From NCBI GenBank assembly GCA_003648245.1, contig QMOO01000061.1:1-6992 (forward strand): 6,992 nucleotides of DNA. Reading direction: 5' to 3'. Numbering within the stretch: position 1 is the stretch's first letter; each line of letters starts with the position of its first letter. Below the pieces are notes generated by a model. The model saw nothing but the letters and a program-made list of their open reading frames with translations. It was not told the origin of the DNA and searched no databases. Position numbers and translations under genes: made by a program. This DNA comes from Caldisericota bacterium. Its GTDB lineage: Bacteria; Caldisericota; Caldisericia; B22-G15. Of this stretch, positions 1 through 4,877 are shown in pieces.

Positions 1-33
1 CATTAACTTAGTTTAATGTTATTTTAAATAAAG
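1..33 (+). other. Short upstream region of ffh, no clear ribosome binding site
   Basis: These 33 bases are very AT-rich and are the only non-coding sequence in the window. The frame of ffh is closed by TAA at 25-27, so the gene cannot extend upstream of ATG 34. No purine-rich Shine-Dalgarno run precedes that ATG; only AAATAAAG is present. A TTATTTTAAAT stretch at 19-29 could serve as a -10-like element, but too little upstream sequence is available to pair it with a -35 box, so no promoter is called. The end of any preceding gene cannot be recognised. Confidence 0.4.
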
Positions 34-1326
34 ATGTTCGACAAAATTTCTTCTGGAATAAAGGAATTTCTGGATAGATTTGGGAGAAAGGGTCTTCTAA
101 CAAAAAAGGATATAGAGGATGGTCTTGAGTTTTTTAAAAAAATCCTTATCTCTTCAGATGTTAATATAAAAGTAGCAAAAGAAATACTTAGAAGGGTAAA
201 GAAAGAAGCCGAGAAGGAAGAGTCGTTAAAATCCCTCGTTCCTCAGGAGCAAATGACAAAGATTCTCTATGAAGAATTAATTAGAATTCTCGGAAAAACA
301 TATCCATTAAAGATATCTTCCATTCCCCCAACAGAGATTATTCTATTTGGAATCCAAGGTAGCGGTAAAACTACCACCAGCGGAAAACTTGCCCTTTATC
401 TTCAGAGGAGAGGATATAGAGTTCTGCTTGTCCCACTTGATTTAAAAAGACCTGGAGCTATAGAACAGCTAAAAGAGATATCTGAAAAAGTTGAAAGTAA
501 ATTCTTCTTTGAAGAGAACAAAAATGTATACTCTTTGATAAAGAAAGCCAAAAATTTCTCCAAAAAGAATGGCATAGATTTTATTATCTATGACACCCCG
601 GGTAGGCTTCACATAGATAAAGAGATGATGCAGGAACTTAAAGATATAAGAGATGAAATAAAACCAAAAGAAACCCTTCTTGTTGCCTCAGCATTGCTTG
701 GCCAGGGAAGTGTTGATATTGCTATAGAATTTAAAAGAAAAGTGGGGCTTACCGGAATTATTGCAACAAAAGTAGATGGAGACTCCAAGGGTGGTTCTAT
801 TCTTTCCATGAAATTTGTTACAGGAGTACCAATAAAATTTATTGGTACAGGAGAAAAGATGGAAGATTTTTCTGAATTTGATCCAGAAAGCTTTGCAGGG
901 AGGATAATGGGATTTGGTGATATAAAGGGACTTATTAAAAAGATAGAAAGAGTAAAGGAGGAGAGAGAGAAAATAACCATAAAGAAAATGGAGAAATTTG
1001 ATTTAAATCTATTTTTATCCCAGATGGAAACAATAGAAAAAATGGGAGGATTTTCTTCCCTTCTTTCCCACATACCTGGAGTACCGGCTGGATTTAATGT
1101 AGACGAAAAGGAAATAAAAAGGATGAAGGCAATTGTTCAATCAATGACAAAACGGGAAAGGAAACATCCCGAAATTATAGATGGAAGTAGAAAGAGAAGA
1201 ATTGCCATGGGGTCTGGAACAAGTGTCAATGAGATAAATAAACTTCTTAAAAATTTTAAGATGATGAAACAGATGATGGGAAACAAAAACTTAGATAAAA
1301 TAATACGGAGGGGAGGATTATTATGA
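34..1326 (+). CDS. ffh: Signal recognition particle protein Ffh (SRP54 GTPase), divergent G motifs
   Basis: Ffh binds SRP RNA and signal sequences of nascent membrane and secreted proteins, and docks with FtsY at the membrane through paired GTPase domains. The 430 residues match the family's length. The N domain spans about 1-90 (an ISSDVNIKV stretch replaces the usual LLEADVN). The G domain spans about 100-300: P-loop GIQGSGKTT at 106-114, DLKRPGA at 136-142 (Asp136 and Arg139 kept), DTPGR at 187-191, TKVDGDSKGG at 245-254 and GTGEK at 271-275. The methionine-bearing M domain spans about 315-430; its RNA-binding helix-turn-helix (SMTKRER 370-376; SRKRRIAMGSGTSV 385-398) is canonical. Oddities: DTPGR instead of DTAGR, SALLGQGSV instead of the usual DAMTGQDAV, and DSKGG instead of DARGG. 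ATG 34 is the only possible start in frame and gives the usual N-terminus. No good Shine-Dalgarno precedes it. The gene overlaps the ferredoxin gene by ATGA, an unusual neighbour for ffh. Confidence 0.96.
   Translation: MFDKISSGIKEFLDRFGRKGLLTKKDIEDGLEFFKKILISSDVNIKVAKEILRRVKKEAEKEESLKSLVPQEQMTKILYEELIRILGKTYPLKISSIPPTEIILFGIQGSGKTTTSGKLALYLQRRGYRVLLVPLDLKRPGAIEQLKEISEKVESKFFFEENKNVYSLIKKAKNFSKKNGIDFIIYDTPGRLHIDKEMMQELKDIRDEIKPKETLLVASALLGQGSVDIAIEFKRKVGLTGIIATKVDGDSKGGSILSMKFVTGVPIKFIGTGEKMEDFSEFDPESFAGRIMGFGDIKGLIKKIERVKEEREKITIKKMEKFDLNLFLSQMETIEKMGGFSSLLSHIPGVPAGFNVDEKEIKRMKAIVQSMTKRERKHPEIIDGSRKRRIAMGSGTSVNEINKLLKNFKMMKQMMGNKNLDKIIRRGGLL
826..848. repeat. 23-base near-perfect palindrome inside ffh
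   Basis: An 11-base arm GTACCAATAAA is followed by one central base and then its exact reverse complement TTTATTGGTAC. It lies on ffh codons 265-272 (Val-Pro-Ile-Lys-Phe-Ile-Gly-Thr), which is the conserved PIKFIG stretch of the G domain. With a one-base centre it could form a cruciform or short hairpin only by opening the innermost A-T pairs. The symmetry is seen directly. Any function is unproven, and it may be a by-product of codon choice. Confidence 0.6.
1310..1316 (+). promoter_or_regulatory. Strong ribosome binding site of the ferredoxin gene, inside ffh
   Basis: GGGGAGG lies 6 bases before ATG 1323, within the last codons of ffh (encoding the C-terminal Arg-Arg-Gly-Gly). It supports ATG 1323 as the start of the ferredoxin gene and contrasts with the absence of such a site before ffh itself. 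Confidence 0.75.
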
Positions 1327-1532
1327 GTGTAAAAACAAAAAAATCTTTCAGTGTTGTAATTGATAAGAATCTTTGTAAAGAGTGCCAGATATGTGTAAGG
1401 GTTTGTCCGAAGAAGGTATTTGATATTGATGAAAGGGGGATAGTATATGTAAAATTTGAAGATTCCTGCATAGGTTGCAACATTTGTGAAAATCTTTGTC
1501 CTGACTTTGCAATTGAGGTGAAAGAAAAATGA
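1323..1532 (+). CDS. korD: 2x[4Fe-4S] ferredoxin, delta-type subunit of 2-oxoacid:ferredoxin oxidoreductase
   Basis: This 69-residue ferredoxin would carry electrons from the KorAB active site to soluble ferredoxin. Two cluster motifs are visible: CxxCxxCxxxCP at Cys18, 21, 24 and 28, and a second identical spacing at Cys49, 52, 55 and 59, both ending in Cys-Pro. As in other two-cluster ferredoxins, the fourth Cys of each motif probably ligates the other cluster. It has no signal peptide and should be cytoplasmic. A strong Shine-Dalgarno site (1310-1316) supports the start. It overlaps ffh by ATGA and korA by ATGA, giving the D-A-B-C subunit order known from many archaeal and thermophilic bacterial oxidoreductases. 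The subunit assignment rests on this position; on sequence alone it could be a stand-alone ferredoxin. Confidence 0.88.
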   Translation: MSVKTKKSFSVVIDKNLCKECQICVRVCPKKVFDIDERGIVYVKFEDSCIGCNICENLCPDFAIEVKEK

Positions 1533-2635
1533 AAAGGTTATATCAGGGAAACGAAGCCAGTGCAATTGGAGCATTAGATGGAGGACTCGATCTTTTTGCA
1601 GGTTATCCAATAACTCCCTCAAGTGAAATTTTAGAAGTACTCTCCAGAGAAATGCCAAAGAGGGGAAAAGCGTTTATTCAGATGGAAGATGAGATTTCTT
1701 CTATTGCTGTAATCACTGCTGCTGGGTTATCTGGCAAAAAGGCTTTAACTGCCACATCTGGTCCAGGATTTTCCCTTATGCAGGAAGGCTTGAGCTTTGC
1801 ATGTATGGTAGAAAGCCCCTGTGTGATAGTAAATGTAATGAGAGGAGACCCCTCCACAGGACTCCCGACCCATGTAGGGCAGGGAGATTACATGCAATCT
1901 AAATGGGGGACTCATGGAGATCATCCAATAATTGTTTTTTCTCCAGGAAGTATCCAGGAATTCTACTGGCTAACCCGATTTTCACTGGATATATCCATGT
2001 ATTTTAGAAATCCAGTTATAATACTCTCAGATGAGACTATTGCCCATATGAGAGCTGAAATGGAAAGAAGTAATCCTCCTTATAAATTTGATTTTTCTCC
2101 TCTCCCCAAGTCTGATAAACCATATAATTTTGAGGAAGATTTAATATCTGCTCCTCATCTTGGAGATGGTAAAGGAGTTAAAATCACAGGTCTTTTTCAT
2201 GATGAGTATGGATTCCCAAATGCTGATGAGGAAAATGCTCAAAGGCTAATAGATCATCTCTTAAGAAAAGTATATTCATATAGAAAGAAGCTTTTCTATT
2301 ACGAGGAAGAAACCGAGGGTAAGGATCTCATCCTTGTCTCCTTTGGAATTATGGGTACTGTAATAAAGGAAGTAAAGAGGAAACTGGAGAAAAAGGGTAT
2401 TAAAGCCGGCTTTTTGAGACTTATAACTCTCAATCCATTAGATGAGGAAAGAATAAGGAAGATGCTTTCAGAGACAAAATTTGTTTTTGTAGTGGAGCTG
2501 AATAAAGGACAACTCTATCTTGATATAGAGAGAATTATGAAAAATAGAACAAAAGTTTATCCCATGAATTTTGTAAGGGGAAGTGTTATACCTCCAGAAG
2601 AAATAGAAAATAAAATATTAGAGGTGATAAAATGA
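1529..2635 (+). CDS. korA: 2-oxoacid (2-oxoglutarate) ferredoxin oxidoreductase, alpha subunit
   Basis: KorA forms the thiamine-diphosphate enzyme core with KorB, oxidatively decarboxylating a 2-oxoacid to an acyl-CoA with reduction of ferredoxin. The pyrimidine-binding domain (about 1-235) carries GNEASAIGAL at 7-16, GYPITPSSE at 25-33, QMEDE at 51-55, TATSGPGFSLMQE at 74-86 and PSTGLPT at 108-114, followed by WGTHGDH at 126-132. The C-terminal domain II (about 265-368) contains DLILVSFG at 266-273 and VELNKGQLY at 322-330. PITPSSE and PSTGLPT are typical of KorA-type alpha subunits, which favours 2-oxoglutarate over branched-chain oxoacids, but specificity is not certain from sequence. Length (368) suits the separate alpha subunit of four-subunit enzymes; the gamma domain is encoded separately downstream. 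GAGGTG at 1515-1520 lies 8 bases before the start. Overlaps with both neighbours are ATGA. Confidence 0.93.
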   Translation: MKRLYQGNEASAIGALDGGLDLFAGYPITPSSEILEVLSREMPKRGKAFIQMEDEISSIAVITAAGLSGKKALTATSGPGFSLMQEGLSFACMVESPCVIVNVMRGDPSTGLPTHVGQGDYMQSKWGTHGDHPIIVFSPGSIQEFYWLTRFSLDISMYFRNPVIILSDETIAHMRAEMERSNPPYKFDFSPLPKSDKPYNFEEDLISAPHLGDGKGVKITGLFHDEYGFPNADEENAQRLIDHLLRKVYSYRKKLFYYEEETEGKDLILVSFGIMGTVIKEVKRKLEKKGIKAGFLRLITLNPLDEERIRKMLSETKFVFVVELNKGQLYLDIERIMKNRTKVYPMNFVRGSVIPPEEIENKILEVIK

Positions 2636-3438
2636 ATTGGAGGGATTATCTTGACTGGGAAAGACTTCCTACTATCTTTTGTCCTGGATGTGGACTTGGA
2701 ATTGGTCTAAGAGCTATTCTTGAATCCTTTGCAGAGATGGACTGGAGAAAGGAGGATATAATTATGGTTTCTGGAATAGGATGCTCTTCAAGAATCCCTG
2801 GATACGTAAATACAGATTCCCTTCACTCACTTCATGGAAGAGCACTTGCCTTTGCAACAGGAGTAAAACTTTCAAATAAAGATAAGCATGTAGTTGTGAT
2901 AACAGGAGATGGAGATGGAGTTGGAATTGGTGGAAACCACATGATACATGCTGCAAGAAGAAATCTGGATATAAAAGTCTTTTTGTTCAACAATATGATA
3001 TATGGTATGACAGGTGGTCAGGCTTCACCCACTACTCCCCTTGGTGCCTACGCAACTACATCTCCTTATGGAAAATACGAACCCACTTTTGATTCAGTGG
3101 AACTCTTAAAGGGTGCCAATGCTACATTCATCGCAAGAGGAGCAGTATTTTTTTATCTTCATCTATTAAACATAACAAAGAAGGCTCTTAAACATAAAGG
3201 TTTTTCTTTCGTTGAAATCCTTTCTCCCTGTCCCACATACTTTGGTAGATTACAGGGAATTCCAGATCCTTCCTTATTTTTGCTCCAACAAAAGGAAATT
3301 ACCTACAGAGTTGAAATGAAGGATAAAATTCCAGAGGAGGAGAGAAAAAAGAAAATACCTTTAGGCATATTTGTAGATGAAGAAAGAGAAACTTTTGAGG
3401 AACTATACGAGAATGTGATAAGGAGTGTTAAGAAATGA
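2632..3438 (+). CDS. korB: 2-oxoacid (2-oxoglutarate) ferredoxin oxidoreductase, beta subunit
   Basis: KorB binds the diphosphate of thiamine diphosphate through Mg2+ and holds the proximal [4Fe-4S] cluster. The TPP motif is plain: GDGDGVGIGGNH at 92-103 continuing to NNMIYGMTGGQASPTT at 120-135. Four cysteines, C17 and C20 (FCPGCG), C51 (GIGCSS) and C200 (SPCP), fit the spacing of the four beta-subunit cluster ligands known in structurally studied 2-oxoacid:ferredoxin oxidoreductases. HGRALAFATGVKL at 68-80 is also a family signature. At 268 residues it is about the normal beta length; the C-terminus (from about 225) is charged and less conserved. GAGGTGAT at 2621-2628 serves as ribosome binding site. 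It sits between korA and korC with ATGA overlaps on both sides, so the subunits should be made in balanced amounts. Confidence 0.94.
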   Translation: MNWRDYLDWERLPTIFCPGCGLGIGLRAILESFAEMDWRKEDIIMVSGIGCSSRIPGYVNTDSLHSLHGRALAFATGVKLSNKDKHVVVITGDGDGVGIGGNHMIHAARRNLDIKVFLFNNMIYGMTGGQASPTTPLGAYATTSPYGKYEPTFDSVELLKGANATFIARGAVFFYLHLLNITKKALKHKGFSFVEILSPCPTYFGRLQGIPDPSLFLLQQKEITYRVEMKDKIPEEERKKKIPLGIFVDEERETFEELYENVIRSVKK

Positions 3439-3983
3439 GAAAGGAGTTTCTATTTAGCGGAAAAGGTGGACAGGGTTCTATTTTTGTGTCCATAGTCCTT
3501 GCTGAAGCAGCACTTATAGAGGGATTACATGCAGTTCAGAGTCAGGTTTATGGTGCAGCTGCGAGAGGAGAAGTGACAAAAGCAGAAGTTGTAATTTCTG
3601 ACTCAGAAATACTTTATCCACGTATAAGAAAGGCCGATTTTTATATCTCATTTGATTACAAGGCTCTAAGAAACTTTATAAACGAATTTGATATGGATGG
3701 AGTTCTTATATTCGACAACACATATAAGAATATAGGCAGAGACAAATTTAAGATTGCTAAAATCTATGAGTATCCTTTTTCAAAAAGATCCATAGAAGAA
3801 TTCAAATCTACCCAGCCAATGAATATGATGGCTCTTGGATTTCTTACTGGAGTATCAAAAATAGTTAAGATCGAATCTATAATTAAATCTTTAAGAATAG
3901 TTGGTAAAGAAAGGTTCTTTAATATAAATGAAACTTCTTTAAAAATAGGATATGATCTATCAAAGGAGGTAGAGGATGATTGA
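3435..3983 (+). CDS. korC: 2-oxoacid (2-oxoglutarate) ferredoxin oxidoreductase, gamma subunit
   Basis: This is the gamma domain subunit that completes the KorABCD complex; in related enzymes this domain is linked with CoA binding and domain closure. Family marks visible are the glycine-rich SGKGGQGSIFVS at 8-19 (usually GxGGQG), VQSQVYGAAARGEVTKAEV at 34-52 (a YGxxxRG motif; the residue after RG is Glu where Gly is common) and VISDSEILYP at 53-62. The 182-residue length is normal. The AGGAG site at 3421-3425 is 9 bases from the start, and the gene begins in an ATGA overlap with korB. Its 3' end overlaps mce by 8 bases, so the epimerase gene's ribosome binding site and start codon lie inside this reading frame. 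Cytoplasmic; no membrane segment. Confidence 0.9.
   Translation: MRKEFLFSGKGGQGSIFVSIVLAEAALIEGLHAVQSQVYGAAARGEVTKAEVVISDSEILYPRIRKADFYISFDYKALRNFINEFDMDGVLIFDNTYKNIGRDKFKIAKIYEYPFSKRSIEEFKSTQPMNMMALGFLTGVSKIVKIESIIKSLRIVGKERFFNINETSLKIGYDLSKEVEDD
3964..3970 (+). promoter_or_regulatory. Ribosome binding site of mce, inside korC
   Basis: GGAGG within AAGGAGGTAG lies 5-6 bases before ATG 3976 and inside the end of korC. It is the strongest Shine-Dalgarno match in the window and fixes the mce start, creating the 8-base overlap with korC. The downstream in-frame ATGs of mce would remove the conserved DHIGIAV metal-binding strand. Confidence 0.8.
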
Positions 3984-4377
3984 GAAAATAGATCACATTG
4001 GTATTGCAGTAAAAAGTATTGAAGAATCAAAAAACTTTTTTGAGGACATACTCGGGCTGAATGTTGTTTTTGAAGAAACTCTACCTGATTCTGGCGTAAA
4101 GGCTCTTGGCCTCAGTATTGGTGAGTCAAGACTTGAACTTTTGGAGGCATATGGAGAGAATTCTCCAATAGAAAAATTTATTGAGAAAAAGGGGGAAGGT
4201 TTGCATCACATAGCCCTTAAAGTTGATGACATAGAAAAGATGTTAAAGCTATTGAAAGACAAAGGTTTTAGACTAATAGACGAAAAACCAAGAATTGGAG
4301 CAGAAGGAAAGAAAATTGCATTTGTACACCCAAAGAGCACGCATGGAATACTTATGGAACTCGTTGAAGAAAAATGA
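3976..4377 (+). CDS. mce: Methylmalonyl-CoA epimerase (VOC family)
   Basis: This enzyme interconverts (2S)- and (2R)-methylmalonyl-CoA, the step before or after the B12-dependent mutase that links to succinyl-CoA. The 133 residues form two vicinal-oxygen-chelate half-modules. Metal ligands expected from the family are visible: His7 (DHIGIAV 6-12), Glu54 (RLELLE 52-57), a histidine of GLHHIALKVDDIE (His77 or His78) and Glu128 (ILMELVE). Epimerase-specific phrases include SPIEKFIEKKGEG at 63-75, PRIGAEGKKIAFVHPKST at 105-122 and the final MEL. These separate it from generic glyoxalase-like proteins. It follows korC with an 8-base overlap and ends in an ATGA overlap with the transpeptidase gene. 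Placement after a succinyl-CoA-forming enzyme supports a role in the succinate/propionyl-CoA branch, but no methylmalonyl-CoA mutase or carboxylase gene is in view. Confidence 0.92.
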   Translation: MIEKIDHIGIAVKSIEESKNFFEDILGLNVVFEETLPDSGVKALGLSIGESRLELLEAYGENSPIEKFIEKKGEGLHHIALKVDDIEKMLKLLKDKGFRLIDEKPRIGAEGKKIAFVHPKSTHGILMELVEEK

Positions 4378-4877
4378 AAAAGTATATTATTTTTGCTTCC
4401 CTCATCATTTTCATCCTTCCACCTATAATAGTGGATAAATCGCTCCATGTTATAGTCGTAAACAAAGAGAATAAAAACTTCGTTTTTCCTGTGGCCATAG
4501 GAAGTGCTGACACACAGACTCTTGAAGGAGTTTTTCTTATAACCGGGAAAAGCAAAAATCCAGAATGGTTTATAGATGGTAAAGTTTACCCTCCTTATAA
4601 GGATGATCCAGAAAACGGTCTTGGAACTCGCTGGATGGCCCTATCCTGGAGAGGATATGGAATTCATGGAACAAATGATCCATTCTCTCCAGGAAAAAGT
4701 GTTTCTCAAGGATGCGTAAGACTCCAAAATAGAGATGTAGAGAATATCTTTGAGTATATTAATGTGGGAGATTGGGTTAAAATTTATAGCCCAGAACTAC
4801 CAGATGATGTAAAGAAATCATTTTCGTTTCTAATTAATTTTTACGATATAAAAAGTTTTATAGAAGGGAGTAGATAA
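4374..4877 (+). CDS. L,D-transpeptidase (YkuD/ErfK family), exported
   Basis: This is a cysteine enzyme acting outside the cytoplasmic membrane, expected to form L,D-peptide bonds in peptidoglycan or attach proteins to it. A short Met-Lys-Lys start and hydrophobic segment (about 4-20) form a signal peptide or membrane anchor. The catalytic domain covers about 23-140: substrate-side GVFLITGKSKNPEWF at 52-66, PPYKDDPENGLGTRWMALSW at 73-92, then GIHGTNDPFSPGKSVSQGCVRL at 97-117 (read as GIHGT at 97-100 and SQGCVRL at 111-117). His98, Cys114 and Arg116 are the catalytic-motif residues. VGDWVKIY at 131-138 closes the fold. A tail of about 27 residues follows with no clear domain. There is no LysM or other wall-binding module, so it is a minimal enzyme of 167 residues. 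No convincing Shine-Dalgarno precedes it, and the ATGA overlap with mce suggests translation by coupling. It could act on a cell-wall substrate other than a 3-3 cross-link. Confidence 0.9.
   Translation: MKKYIIFASLIIFILPPIIVDKSLHVIVVNKENKNFVFPVAIGSADTQTLEGVFLITGKSKNPEWFIDGKVYPPYKDDPENGLGTRWMALSWRGYGIHGTNDPFSPGKSVSQGCVRLQNRDVENIFEYINVGDWVKIYSPELPDDVKKSFSFLINFYDIKSFIEGSR
4864..4870 (+). promoter_or_regulatory. Ribosome binding site of the M14 carboxypeptidase gene
   Basis: AAGGGAG lies 6 bases before ATG 4877, within the last codons of the transpeptidase gene. With the TAATG stop/start overlap it supports this start, which is also directly followed by a proper signal sequence (Met-Lys-Lys then a hydrophobic run). 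Confidence 0.65.

Noticed and set aside
3..17. Imperfect inverted repeat TTAAC / GTTTAA upstream of ffh as an operator or terminator
   Set aside because: The arms are only five bases with a mismatch in AT-rich sequence, with no T-run or G+C stem. Too weak to support.
609..1073. Reverse-strand open frame of 154 codons opposite ffh
   Set aside because: It lies fully within the well-supported ffh gene, encodes a Ser/Ile/Phe-rich shadow sequence with no domain features, and has no convincing start context.
1323..1532. Ferredoxin as a PsaC/NuoI-type subunit
   Set aside because: It is short, with two plain CxxCxxCxxxCP motifs and no long insertions. The position before korA fits a KOR delta subunit better.
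1137..1658. Reverse-strand open frame of 173 codons across ffh, ferredoxin and korA
   Set aside because: It crosses three certain genes on the other strand. Its hydrophobic character comes from reading Lys/Glu-rich codons in antisense.
4706..4724. SQGC instead of SHGC in the L,D-transpeptidase active site as a possible inactivating change
   Set aside because: The residue between Ser and Gly is known to vary in active family members. His98, Cys114 and Arg116 are all present with normal spacing.
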